Origin: Aselliscus stoliczkanus
Taxonomy: Eukaryota > Chordata > Mammalia > Chiroptera > Hipposideridae
Assembly (NCBI GenBank): GCA_033961575.1
Contig: CM066736.1
Span: 78,020,852-78,084,851, forward strand
Length of the DNA: 64,000 bases
Reading direction: 5' to 3'
In this document: piece after piece, positions 1 through 10,274 of the stretch
How positions within the stretch are numbered: the first letter of the stretch is position 1
Layout: every line of letters starts with the position of its first letter
Translations under genes and position numbers: made by a program
The notes under the pieces: model-generated
What the model was told of the DNA's origin: nothing
What the model saw: the letters and a program-made list of their open reading frames with translations, nothing else
Databases searched by the model: none

Positions 1-390
1 TGGGGGAGGGGAACAGACAAGTCCTTTTGTTCTTCAGTTTAGTTGTGGAGAGCATTGCTTCACTGGCCCATGTTGGTATTATCATTGCACTCTTCCTGGG
101 TGAGGCAGAGCAGTCGCGGGCCTCTATTGGCTCACAGCTGCTGTTGGCAGCTCATTCCGGCTGCCAGCAGCTGGGGACTGCGAGCCACTCACTGTAGCCT
201 ATGGCAGCCCACTGCAGCAGGGGCTGCAGCTATGCCATGCTGGAGACTCACAGCAGCCCAGCTCCAGGTGAAGCTGTTGTTCACCATCTTAGCTGTAGAG
301 GGCAATGTCACTGGTCCTCATACGTGGGATCCGAACTGGGGCCGCTGGCATCCCAAGCCAGCTCTTAACCAACGTGCCACTCGGCCGGCC
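1..390 (-). mobile_element. tRNA-derived SINE, long form (copy 1), cut by window edge
   Basis: This is an antisense copy of the window's commonest SINE. Read on the minus strand, it starts at about 390 with a tRNA-like head (GGCCGGCCGAGTGGCACG). It passes through the motif for 'agggccagtgacattgccctctacagctaagatggtgaac' (seen here in antisense) and ends in the tail region that holds CTGTTCCCCTCCCCCA. The A-tail and the distal target-site duplication lie outside the window. The 199-residue open frame at 43-642 is read through this SINE and the (GT)n tract behind it and is not a gene. The family resembles bat VES-type SINEs; that match is from memory. Confidence 0.85.
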
Positions 391-523
391 CTCTCAACTG
401 TTTTTAAGATTGTAAAAGTAACATATGCTCACAGAAATTATGTACAGAAAAGGACAAAAAAATTTAACTTGCTCGTAACCTTGCACTCATGTATAAAAGC
501 TCTGTATTCTTTTGATTTATTCC

Positions 524-550
524 TTATGTATGTGTGTGTGAGAGAGAGAG

Positions 551-580
<30 letters not shown>
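524..580. repeat. (GT)n microsatellite with GA interruption
   Basis: A run of TGTGTGTG is interrupted by a short GAGAGAGAGA block at about 540-551 and then continues as pure TG to about 580. It is a simple-sequence repeat of alternating purine and pyrimidine. Confidence 0.9.
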
Positions 581-581
<1 letters not shown>

Positions 582-589
582 CACATCTA

Positions 590-1160
590 AAATCAAGGTA
601 TATTATTTGTACCCTGTGTTTTTGCTCAATATCATAGTATAAGAACATTCTCTTATCTTAAATAATTCTTCATTAAGCATCTTTTTAAATGACTGTGTCA
701 TAGGAAAGCTTTTTTTTTTTTTTTTTTTTAAAGTAAATACTCATAAATAAAAGTAGGCAGGGACTAAAAGCGTTCTTTTTCTTAGACCATTACTTTTCGG
801 GAGAGGATAGAGAGCTTTCAAGTGTAACCTTGGAATAGCTGTGAAATGAGATGCGGCTTAGAAAAAATATATGGTGAGTTTGAGTTTCGAAAGGATCATT
901 GCTATTGTACTTCATGCAGGGAAAATTTGTATACTTAATGCAAATATGTTTCTAGCTAGTCCCCTAACACTGTTTCTACACTCACCCCACCAAATAATGT
1001 GCTTTGAGCTGGTGTGTGTGTACGGGTTTTTTTAAACAGAAGCCAACTAACAACTTCCTCGTTATCACAGTTCTCTTAGGCATTTAGAGTGGAAACATTT
1101 AACTCTTTAGCCCCCATGGAAGGCTAATCAATTCGCAAATCATGTAGAGTCTGCCACTGA
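590..1160. other. unassigned non-coding stretch
   Basis: AT-rich sequence with a poly-T tract at about 709-730. I see no open frame, RNA gene or repeat family here that I can name. Confidence 0.5.
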
Positions 1161-1169
1161 ATGATTTCT

Positions 1170-1620
1170 TCTACTTCTGGTCTCTTTCCACCTCTTGCTT
1201 CTTCAGCGGAAGCTCTCTTTCACTGTATTTCCACAGAAACGTGGTTGCTGGCTTCCCTATTCTCCCTTTTTTCCCCCCTCTCCAAACATATCCTCCCTGG
1301 TTGTACCAAACTTATTTTTCTAAAACACAGATTAGAGCTGGCTATCCATCTCTGGACTCACTCATGAACTTTCTGTGTTTCCCACCATCACCAAAATTCT
1401 TCCTCACAGTGTGGCCTCAACCACCTTTCTGTCATTACCTCCTACCGGACCCCACTTACATGCAACGGTACACAGCCAGAAGCAAATCTCGCTATGTATA
1501 CACATCTACGGCTCATGCCATACGGAGGACGCGGGGAAAATAGCGTGTTTGGTAGAAAACCTGGGTTTGAAATCCACCATCTCCACTTACGAAACACTCT
1601 GCAACACTTCTAGGGGAGTA
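1170..1620 (+). repeat. probable L2 LINE fragment
   Basis: Pyrimidine-rich sequence with the usual L2 3'-region wording, such as 'tttctaaaacacagatt' and then short C/T-rich phrases. It is strongly diverged. The three short overlapping open frames here (68-100 residues) are explained by this biased composition and have no recognisable domain. Confidence 0.4.
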
Positions 1621-1629
1621 AATTAGTTT

Positions 1630-4130
1630 TTCCAATGTTTAATTTCTAGATGTCCTAATTGAGATGATAATGATACTGTCTACCTAATTTTATGAACATG
1701 GCTTTAAGTAGACAAAGCTTCAGAGATATGCAGGATCCATTCAGAGGATTTTAACATTTTAAGACAACCAATGCAATGCCAACTGAAACAGTGTAGAAGG
1801 TTAGCTTTAAAATTGGTGGTTGTCAACTTGATTGTTGGTGGAAATCCCTTTATGGTATACTTTGAATCCAGGGGACATGAGCTAGGACTCAAATCCTTTC
1901 TAAAATTTTGGAGTTCATGAGATAACAACTATAAAATAATGTTTAGTCTTACAATTGAGAAGGTAAGACAAATCACCCTAGATATCTGCAGTTATACATC
2001 TTCCAACCAAGATTTCTACATGATATACAACCTCAGCTAAATATGAAATCCTTAAAATTTCTTGGGAAACTAACCATAAAATTTGCAAAATTGTATGCTT
2101 CATGGTCAGGGGTCCCTAATCCTGAAAAGAATTAGATTAATTATAGCATAATGAAGTAAATTAAACCATTTTATTAGTTTTTTTGTGTCATGTAATAATT
2201 GTGTATATTTGGTATTGTTAAAGAGAATTTTCTAGATTAGAATATTTAACAGGTTGCTTTTAAAATGTCAAGTAATTGATTTTGATTTGAGATTTTAAGA
2301 TAAAAATTTTAAAAATCTTATTTATAAATTGTATTGGAGCGTATAAGAGATCTTAAAACTCTCCATATTTTAAGTTTTATTCATTAGGTATAAAAGAGTT
2401 ATTTAAGTATTTGGAAAGGTTTGTTTGTAATCCAGATAAAGTACTTTAAAATGAAATTTAATACATTAAATTTATAAATGTAGGTTAAAATGTTTAAGGG
2501 CATTTAAGTAAAAAACTCCCTTAATGGTGATTATAAAAACCTGGCTAGATTTAGTAACAGTACAGTACAACTGTAAAAGTTAAGGAAAATCTAGGCTTTT
2601 GAATCTGTACCTTTAAAAATTAGATATTAATTTTGCAAACCAAGTGAGCTCAAAATAATCTTTCCTGTATATAAAATATACCTTAAAAGAGCACCCAAAC
2701 ACATACATTGCACCTTGTCGGGTTGTTACGAAGCATAAATGGAATAATGTGTATGAAAAACACTTTGTAAATTCTAGAAAATTGTAAAAATATTTCTCAT
2801 TACTTTTTCTTCTAATTGCTTTGCTCAGTTTATTTAAGTTTATATAAGTATTCATCTTTTATCCCCCCTACAGAATTGTCTGATCCATCAAGACCCTGCT
2901 ACTTAGTATTTTCTTCCAGATTGAACTTCTGAGTTTCCTATCCTTTATTAATTTATTGATATATTACTTTGTATAATTAGAGTAACACTTGTTATACTTT
3001 GTATTACTAGTGTAGCACTTGGTATTATCATATGTATCCCTTGTATTGGAGATGTTTATTTGTGTTGTTTTCTTTACTGGAACATAATGCCAATCTTCTT
3101 CAGTTCATTTCTTTTTAAAGCAAATCTTGTGTCTCCCTTATGTGCTTAACACTATACTCTATACAAGAAACAGGCCATTATTAAAAAATGGTATCTATGT
3201 CTTTGTGCGGTAATGAATTATCAAATTTATGAAATAAAAAAGTCATCTGTCTAAAGAAAATTCTATAATAAAATTTTTATAAAAGAAGTTGGTTACTTTG
3301 AAAAAATCAATTAATGCAAATTGCAGCTAAGAAGAATTCAAAATACTTTAAAGAAAAATTAAGACTTCGTCAATATAGTGAAAAGCACTCACTTTCCCCC
3401 TTAGGTCTCAAACAATTTTTTGGTTCAGATAAACAAGTTAGAGGATAGTTTTGCAAAATGATTGGAGTGGTAGGGGCTGGGGGCGGATGGAGATTGGTTA
3501 GACAGACTGTGATGTGTAACAAGAATCGTTCACTCAGGTCTGCCTGCCCGTTCCCATTATGTAGACTACAGCCCACTCCCATTTGTTCCTTTCCTTCCAG
3601 CCCCCCACAATCAGCAAGGCTGTTTCCCCCTTCCGTTAGTCCAGCAGTCAGTAACATTGGTTTTTGCAGAATTAGGTAATTCTCACCTCTTCCCTCATTG
3701 TCCCCTCCTTCAGGGTTCAACAAAGCCAAGATCCCAGGAGTGTGCCACAGCCTGCAGATCATCTAAGACACAAATGGCTAGAGGCAGGATGTAGGGCTTT
3801 GGCTGGATGGGAGGGTCCGGCAGTGCCATAAATTCCCTCAGGAGCATCCTGGGAAGAATATTTTAGACACAATCTTAAGGGATAAATATATTCTCCAGAG
3901 AAAACAAGTACACGAAATGTTTATCTTTACTGCAGTTCCACTGAGTAGGCTGAAGGGGGAAAAAATACCCTGAGGTCCTATTTCCATGTGTAATTCTTAC
4001 TGAACCTATTCAAGTAGACAGATACTACTGCCTGGAGGAGGCCAACTATTGGGAATGGGTCAAAGAGCAGTGATACATACCTGGGCCATCAATAGCCAGT
4101 GCATTGCAGCAGAAAAGAAGGAATCTACTC
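1630..4130. other. unassigned AT-rich stretch
   Basis: I find no gene or nameable repeat over about 2.5 kb. It contains a two-copy imperfect tandem repeat of about 30 bp at 2965-3024 and a G/C-richer patch at 3450-3860. The open frames at 3370-3762 (minus) and 3458-3679 (plus) overlap each other on opposite strands and have no recognisable domain. Confidence 0.5.
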
Positions 4131-4139
4131 AGTGAGTGA

Positions 4140-4325
4140 TATTATTATGCATTAGGGATTTCATAATCCTTATTGATGCCAATCCTTATAACAACCCTTT
4201 CTGGTCAGTATTACTGCCCTCATTTAACAGGCTCTAAATCTGAAACTAAGAGGCACATTCATGTGCCCAAAGTCATACAGCAAGAAGTTGACAACCTGTC
4301 TTTCCCATATACACCATACCACCTT
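4140..4325 (-). repeat. MIR SINE, antisense
   Basis: The order of motifs matches a MIR read in reverse: 'aatccttataacaaccctt', then a counterpart of 'cattttacagatgagg', then 'gtgcccaaagtcatacagc'. It is old and diverged, as expected of a repeat shared by all mammals. Confidence 0.75.
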
Positions 4326-4649
4326 CCAAAACCACTGACTTTTCTTCTTGAGAGTTCATGCAAAAATGTCGGTACTTAGGAATAGTGGAGACATGGCCCC
4401 TATGTTTAAAGATGAAGGGGAAAGTGTTGGAATCTGTTTTGATTCAGTAGTCTTATAAGGGAAGGATAGGGTTTTGTTTCCTGGCCAAGAAGAGAAGTGA
4501 TTTAATACAAACATCAGGTGTTGTTTAAGAAAACTTTTGTCCATGCTTGGAAAGAGGTGCCTAGATGCAGGGCTTTGAAGATGAGAAGAGGAATATTGGG
4601 TTTCTGAACGAATCGGACGATGATGGCCTGAAACTTTATGTGACCAAGC

Positions 4650-4870
4650 AGGGTTAGCTCTGGGAACTGTGCCTCTTAACTATCACAGCCCTAGGTTTGA
4701 TAGGGCTTCTCTACCTCTTTTCAGTGGTGTGAACCTGAGCTAGTCATTTAGCCCATCTTGGCCTTAGTTTCCTCATCCATAAAATGGGATGCTAATGTCT
4801 TTTCATAGGCCAAGATTTTACTGTATGATTTACATGTGCTCGTATTTACAAACCCTTCAAAGTGTCTTAT
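4650..4870 (+). repeat. MIR SINE fragment
   Basis: The conserved core is visible as 'gtgtgaacctgagctagtca' followed by 'ttagtttcctcatccataaa'. This is the sense-strand MIR core. Confidence 0.7.
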
Positions 4871-5144
4871 ACATAAGGGAAACTGAGTCAATGGTAGATT
4901 CTTTAATGATGTCCACCCCACCCTGACCAACATAATGTAAAAGTTAATTCTTGGTCTTTCTTTCTGCTTGTGCTGTACGTAAGGGAAATATTACCACTCC
5001 CAGGGTGAGGTACTTAGGAATCAAAGCCTTGACAATCGACATCAAAGTCATCTAAACTCATTCATTTCAAGCCTAAACCCTCATGTGCTAGAGAAATGTG
5101 GGCGTCCCCAAGGGCTGGCTAGCATTTCCAAAGAGAAACCTTAG

Positions 5145-5430
5145 GTCTGTGCTATCTAAGACAGTAGCCACTAGCCATGTGTGATCATTGAGCACTTGAG
5201 ACATGGCTAGTCTAAATCGAGGTGTGTTGTCAAAGTAAAATACGTAGCAGGTTTTCAAGACTTCATATGGGGAGAAAAGTAAAGTATGTCATTAATAATT
5301 TTTTCTTGATTCTATGTTGAGATTATAATTTGGATATATAGGGCTACATAAAACATAGTATTGAGATTAATTTTGTTTCTTTTCATTTTATTCAGTGTAG
5401 CTACTAGGAGATTTAAAATTCCATACATGA
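5145..5430 (-). mobile_element. MER3/MER33-like hAT-Charlie miniature element
   Basis: The segment begins 'tgctatctaagacagtagcc', continues through 'actagccatgtgtgatcatt' and 'gagcacttgagacatggcta', and ends near 'gtagctactaggagatttaa'. This is the wording of the MER3/MER33 group of non-autonomous hAT-Charlie elements, old and decayed. I cannot choose the exact subfamily without a consensus alignment. It holds no coding sequence. Confidence 0.6.
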
Positions 5431-5639
5431 CTTATGTTTTGGTTCTCATTATATTTCTCTTCAGTAGTACAGATCTAGAGGCTAAAAGGTGACTCATTCT
5501 TCCCATGGAGAATGAGATCCTTGACCAAGGTATTCTGAAGGGGATTTTACAATCAGTGTGGTTGGCAGTCTTTCTCCCTCTCCAGGCTTTGTGGAGGATG
5601 GCTAGGACTCCTTCTAGCCCTCTGGTTCTAAGATTGTAA

Positions 5640-5765
5640 CACAATCACTGAATGTCAGACTTAACAGGGAGCTTTCAGAGTCCAAGTTTTACCTGAGGTC
5701 CAGAGAGGTTAAGTGACTTGTACAGACAGCTAATATCTAGTCCATTTGTCATAAGAATGCACCGC
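5640..5765 (-). repeat. MIR-like fragment, antisense
   Basis: Contains 'ctgaggtccagagaggttaa' followed by 'gtgacttgtacagacagcta'. This is the antisense MIR core phrase. Confidence 0.6.
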
Positions 5766-5929
5766 CTCTCATATGCATGACCGCTCTCCCCAGTGAACTT
5801 AAATATTTATACCGTCTTGGGCTAACACAAACCCTGTTTCTCTGGATGTAGGCATGTTTCCTTGCAGTGGAAAGCTGTCTCTTCTGCCCTGTTCCACTGT
5901 GGTTTTAGTGGAGAACTCCTATTTGACCT

Positions 5930-6155
5930 TTACAGTTATATACTAATTTAATCCCTTCAGTGAATCCTTTCTGGCCCAGGTAAAATTAGTAACTTGTTAC
6001 TCTTCCTTGTCTACATAGCTGCATGTTAGCTCCCAATCAACTTGGTGATATTAACTGACTTACACATGTGTATCAACTCCTTAAGGCAAATTACTTGTTT
6101 TGTGGGCCCAGCATTTTGCCTGGTAGGCTTATAGTCAATATTCGTTGAATGTAGA
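5930..6155 (+). repeat. L2 LINE 3' fragment
   Basis: The segment runs to 'gggcccagcattttgcctgg' and then 'tcaatattcgttgaatg', which is the usual end of an L2 (cf. a 'cagtgcctggcacatagtag ... caataaatatttgttgaatg' ending). Confidence 0.6.
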
Positions 6156-6180
6156 AAAAAACAAAACAAACCCTACAATG

Positions 6181-6189
6181 TCCCTCTCT

Positions 6190-6258
<69 letters not shown>

Positions 6259-6290
6259 GGTTAGGTAGGTAGGTAGGTAGATAGAGATAT
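6181..6290. repeat. (CT)n microsatellite followed by (TAGG)n/(TAGA)n
   Basis: About 80 bases of nearly pure CT run to about 6257. They switch directly into 'aggttaggtaggtaggtagg' and then 'tagatagagata'. The long mirror-symmetric pyrimidine tract is of the kind that can form a triple helix; that is a property of such tracts in general, not something shown here. Confidence 0.95.
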
Positions 6291-7040
6291 GTAGTTTTAA
6301 ATCACTTATACTTACAATTGCCATCCCTTCCCATTTAGTTAAATCTCCCAGTTAGTCATATATTGAATTTCCTCATCAAAGAGATCTTTTCTATATAAAT
6401 GAAGTCAGACCTGTCAGTTACAGGCAGATTGAGTAGGCCTGAAGAAGCCATGATTCAGACAATCTCATTTCCATGGTGTATGCCTTAAATGCCACATCTT
6501 CAGTCAGCAACCAGTCTCCCATGAAAACAAAATTGAGCTTTGCATTCCCTTTGGGTTTGCTTTGCATTTGCTTTGGGTTTTAAAAATGCATTGAAGTTTG
6601 TGCCAGGAAGTGCAAATGTGTAGCCACGCCAGTGATACATTCCTGTTGGCCTTCTGGCTTCCCCGGGGTGAGATTTAGAAATGGCTCCATTTCCCCAGAA
6701 AATCGATTATAATTTTATATATATCGTGTATATTGATGCCATCATGGCAGCATGAAAATTCTACAATAGTTCAAAGAGAGAGGGAATGGATTTTTTAGTT
6801 TGCTATGTCTTGGGTTTCATTCCTTTCTCTCCATCTACGCAGTTATGTCAGGATAGGAGACGATGTGAATATATAGAAATCCTGACTCTAGACCCTTGGC
6901 CTGACTCTTCCTATTTCGTTCTTACTGCTGATGCTTTTATTTTCCAGGCTGCTGAAATAAGAGACCTGTACTTATACCAGTCCATCTTATTCACAACAAC
7001 TGATCTAAGAAGTTTTTAAGATCCCATTTTTTATATATAT
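6291..7040. other. unassigned stretch
   Basis: No gene or nameable repeat. The 77-residue open frame at 6786-7019 has no recognisable domain. Confidence 0.45.
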
Positions 7041-7041
7041 A

Positions 7042-7121
7042 CAGGGTTGTCAGAAAAGTCATGACGCATTTTTGCAATGAAAAACAGAAAAAATACATCA
7101 TGACTTTTCTGACAACCGTGT
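7042..7121. mobile_element. 80-bp palindromic mariner-type MITE
   Basis: This element is almost entirely two facing terminal repeats of about 32 bp. The left arm begins 'cagggttgtcagaaaagtca'. The reverse complement of the right arm begins 'cacggttgtcagaaaagtca'. I count about 29 of 32 positions matching, and two of the three differences are C/T changes. It sits in a TA-rich tract, as expected for Tc1/mariner elements that insert at TA. Size and layout resemble the 80-bp primate MADE1, but the terminal sequence differs. Confidence 0.8.
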
Positions 7122-7145
7122 TTGTGTGTGTGTGTTGTGATTTTT

Positions 7146-7192
7146 AAATTTATATATATATGTATATATATATAATATATATATATATATTA
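7146..7192. repeat. (TA)n microsatellite
   Basis: Run of TATATA with a few G interruptions, lying between two miniature transposons. Confidence 0.85.
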
Positions 7193-7196
7193 ATGC

Positions 7197-7334
7197 CTTG
7201 GTTTGAGAGCATAATTTGTTCTGGAAACAAGCTATTCATATTGCAAGACATCACTAGTTTACCATGTTAAAATGTATTAGAAATGTTTGCTTGTCTTGCG
7301 GAACACTGGCAAACCATGTTACTCGCAATCCAAG
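7197..7334 (-). mobile_element. 138-bp Tigger-type MITE
   Basis: The left end reads 'cttggtttgagagcataatt' and the right end finishes 'ttactcgcaatccaag'. Both ends match those of the larger element at 22308-23229. The right-hand segment is alignable over more than 100 bases ('catattgcaagacatcacta' here against 'catattgcaagacgtcactc' there). The interior, with all transposase sequence, is missing. Both flanks are TA repeats, consistent with TA target sites. It has no coding capacity and would have needed an autonomous relative to move. Confidence 0.75.
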
Positions 7335-7339
7335 CTTTT

Positions 7340-7445
7340 ACTGTATATAGTACATATATATGTGTATATATTTTTGGCACTATATGTGTATATATATATA
7401 TATATGGTGTATATGTATATCTCACATATATATCACATATATACA
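7340..7445. repeat. (TA)n-rich low-complexity tract
   Basis: Imperfect TATATA/TATATG/CATATA runs. The 61-residue open frame at 7287-7472 is a by-product of this composition. Confidence 0.85.
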
Positions 7446-7535
7446 CATTTTAAGAAAGGAAAACTATATTAAAATTGTAATAATATATACTGATAGCAAA
7501 AGATGAATGCAAGTCACATTTGACTTCTGCAATTA

Positions 7536-7647
7536 CAAGAGGTGCTCAAAGTGGTCAGCGTCCAGACATTTCTGACTATGGCCAACTACTGCTTGAGCAA
7601 TGTTGTCCAAAGTGTCCACTTGTATACATTTTTTTTGGCACCCCTCG
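7536..7647. mobile_element. candidate 112-bp TA-flanked MITE
   Basis: The segment is flanked by TA on both sides (7534-7535 and 7648-7649). Its left end is 'caagaggtgctcaaa' and the reverse complement of its right end is 'cgaggggtgccaaaaaaaat', an imperfect terminal inverted repeat. The right end continues as 'gtatacaagtgg' in reverse complement, a typical Tc1/mariner type of terminus. The inverted repeat is weak, so the class is tentative. Confidence 0.5.
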
Positions 7648-7674
7648 TATATTGGTAATTGTTGTTTAAATCTC

Positions 7675-7815
7675 TTTTTCAGAGCTGAGGTAACTAAAAT
7701 GAAGAGACATTAAGTGACATCCCCAAAGTCATTGCTTATAAATAGTAGATCAAACAATTTAGGCTGAAGTCTTTATGGTTTAAAAACTCATTCTACAAAA
7801 CCCCATTACTGCTCC
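7675..7815 (-). repeat. MIR SINE fragment, antisense
   Basis: Contains 'agctgaggtaactaaaatga' and then 'cattaagtgacatccccaaa', the antisense MIR core. Confidence 0.65.
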
Positions 7816-7849
7816 AGAGAATAAAACAGATTGTGGTTCACAGTGCTTA

Positions 7850-8115
7850 AATATGGGGGAATTGTGGAGTCAAACTACCTAGGTTTGAATCTAGATTCTA
7901 CTACTTATTAGTCCTCTGATTTGGGGCATGCTGCTTACCATCACCGAGCGTCTAATTTCCTCATCTGTAACATGTAGGTAATTATGTTACTCCCTCTCTA
8001 GGGTTATATTAAGGGTTATATAAATCAATCTATGTAATGGTTTCAGCAGAGGATATGGTATTTAGTAAGAGCCAGTTTATAAAAAGTAATTGAGTATTAT
8101 TATTATTGTTATTAT
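7850..8115 (+). repeat. MIR SINE, nearly full length
   Basis: Successive MIR landmarks can be read in order: 'ggtttgaatctagattctac', 'taatttcctcatctgtaaca', 'tagggttatattaagggtta', and a tail of 'tattattattattgttatta'. Confidence 0.85.
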
Positions 8116-8159
8116 CAAAAGCAATAATATTTGGCTGTGCCTCTTTATAATAATTATTA

Positions 8160-8425
8160 ATAAATTTTTAACACTTACTGTGAGTTAAGCACCATATTAG
8201 GTATTTTAGTTATATTAATTCTACTTTTCACAAGGAATCTGAGGTAGATGGTAGTATTCATTTTTACAGATGAGGCAATGAAAACTTTCAAATGTAGAGG
8301 GCTTATCCAATATAATATGGTTGATAAGTGGTAGAGCTGGAATCAAATAAAAATTCCAATCTTAACTGGAATTCCAATCTGCTTAATTCCTATCTTTTCC
8401 TTATTACGCCATTCTGGCTCCTGGA
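8160..8425 (-). repeat. MIR SINE, antisense
   Basis: Lies directly after the sense MIR and in the opposite orientation. The landmarks are 'acttactgtgagttaagcac', 'catttttacagatgaggcaa' and 'agtggtagagctggaatcaa'. The two MIRs thus form an old tail-to-tail pair. Confidence 0.85.
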
Positions 8426-8429
8426 ATTT

Positions 8430-8925
8430 CAGCCCCAGCACCCTAAGTAGCCATCTGTTCTCAAGTAGACATTGCAAGGATTGGGTTCTCTCATTAATGT
8501 TGTAGTTTGAGCGTCAGAGTGTAAGAAGGGCACCAAAACCAATGTGTAGCCCTTCTATAACAGCAATAGAGTAAAATTTTGGTCTCACTCCCTCCCACGC
8601 TTCTGCTTCATAAAGCTGCTCTGGTGTTTGAGTCTGTCATCAGCACAGGCCTCTCTATTCCATGCTCAGCTCGACATTGCCACCAACTGTTTCTACCAAG
8701 GCTAATGACCCTATAGGTTTAGATGGAAAAACTCTTACTTAGCTCTTTGAGTTTAGCTTCAGTGACTTGATCCGTCAATGTATGTAATTTTGGAGGCCCT
8801 TGAAATAGTCTGATTCTTCTGTGACATAGTTATGTACTCTAGAAAATTTCACCTGCTGTTCACAACCTTTTTTCAAATGTCTTGGGTTTTCTGTCAGCTC
8901 TATCACTATCCTAAACAGATGCATT
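8430..8925. other. unassigned stretch
   Basis: No gene or nameable repeat seen. Confidence 0.4.
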
Positions 8926-8929
8926 TTCT

Positions 8930-9612
8930 TTCTCCCTGGGACTACTATCATGTATTCCTAACTGAGGCTGCCTCCATCTATTCTTAACCCACTATGGCCT
9001 GTTTATCATACTGCAGCCAGAGAGAGATTTTTCAGATATGCATTTGATCATGGCACACACCTGCCTAAAATGTTTAAAAGGCTTCCCCCTGCTCAGAATG
9101 TGTTTTACAAGGTCTTGTGTGACCTGGCTCCCGCCCACCCCTCCAGTTTCACTGTCATACCCCCTTTTTTTCCTTATGTGAGTCACACTTTCCTCATTTC
9201 AGTTCCTCAAAACATCAGGCTTCTTTCCAATACAGCTTTTGCTGTATTCTGCTCCCCCCCTCCCAGAATGTCCCCCACCAACCCTTCATCTGGTTAAGTC
9301 CAACTCATCCTTCAGATCTCATATCAAACCTCCATCCTTCATGAAAGCCATCTTTGCCCTTCTATTCTACTTCTGGCCTCCTGTATAAATTCTCTTATCA
9401 TCTAAACCCATCATTTGTAGAACTTACCATACTTTTCTAAAATATGTGCATTTCTTGGATTATTTGATCACTGTCTGTTTCCCAACAAGATTGCAAATTC
9501 ATGATAGTAGGAACCATATCGGTTTTGCTATGTTATATCCTCAGCCTTAAACACAGTACTTGATATGCAATATGCCCTACCTAGGTATATATTATGTAAG
9601 TGAATGATGAAA
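8930..9612 (+). repeat. L2 LINE 3' region
   Basis: A long run of L2 wording in the expected order: 'catttgatcatggcacacac', 'aaaatgtttaaaaggcttcc', 'tgacctggctcccgcccacc', 'tcatgaaagccatctttgcc', and an ending near 'gtaagtgaatgatgaaatc'. No intact reading frame is left. The open frames on both strands at 8992-9297 lie inside it and are chance frames. Confidence 0.85.
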
Positions 9613-9939
9613 TCACTTTTGCACTGTCTCCCAAAATCACACTGATTCAGTATATTTCCTGGCTTCTTATAGTATTGATCTTGAATCTATAAAGGACCTG
9701 TCATTTCACTCTTTGTGGGTCTCAATTCTGGTACCTACTTCCTTCTCCCAGGAGTCCAAATGTCATCTTGTAAATAGATCCATTGAGTTTCTGAGGAATG
9801 ATTATTGTATAGTGAGTATCTGTTTTCTGTTGGATGCTCTTAAATGGTTTACATACATGATGATTTCTTCAACTTCATAACTCTAAAAGTTATAATTTAA
9901 ACTCAGTTTTGCTGGCTATAAAACTCTTGATCTTTACAT

Positions 9940-10090
9940 CAATGTCCCTCACAATTTACTGATTAAGAATCACCTGGATTCTTGTTATGCTCCTGGGTTA
10001 TGCTCCATAGACTATGACTCTTCAGGTTTGGGGAGGGCCCAGAAATGTGGTGCCACTGATTTTGGTCTGTGGACCACACACATGGTAGCT
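9940..10090 (+). mobile_element. MER5-like hAT-Charlie fragment
   Basis: Contains 'gattaagaatcacctggatt', then a 'cctgggttatgctcc' phrase and 'tggtctgtggaccacacaca', which resemble MER5-type elements. It is diverged. Confidence 0.45.
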
Positions 10091-10104
10091 CTATATTATA
10101 TGTC

Positions 10105-10270
10105 AGTAACTGCAAGTATTCCTGATATTCCAACCCTGACTCTACTTCTTAGCCAAGCTACGTAACATCTTAGTCTTCTGTTTTCTGCTCTGTACAATGA
10201 AAACAGTGATAGTATCATGGAGATACTTTAAGAACTACGTTGATAATTTGATAAGAATATATAACACCTA
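10105..10270 (+). repeat. MIR SINE fragment
   Basis: Contains 'ccctgactctacttcttagc', 'tctgctctgtacaatgaaaa' and a 3' part ending 'aagaatatataacacctaac'. Confidence 0.6.
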
Positions 10271-10274
10271 ACAC

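Noticed and set aside
43..642. 199-residue open frame on the plus strand, the longest in the window
   Set aside because: It is read through an antisense SINE and the (GT)n tract; the CVCVCV-type string comes from the microsatellite and no domain is present.
6181..6290. Regular repeats that might look like a CRISPR array (also the TA and GT tracts)
   Set aside because: They are simple microsatellites without spacers, in a mammalian genome.
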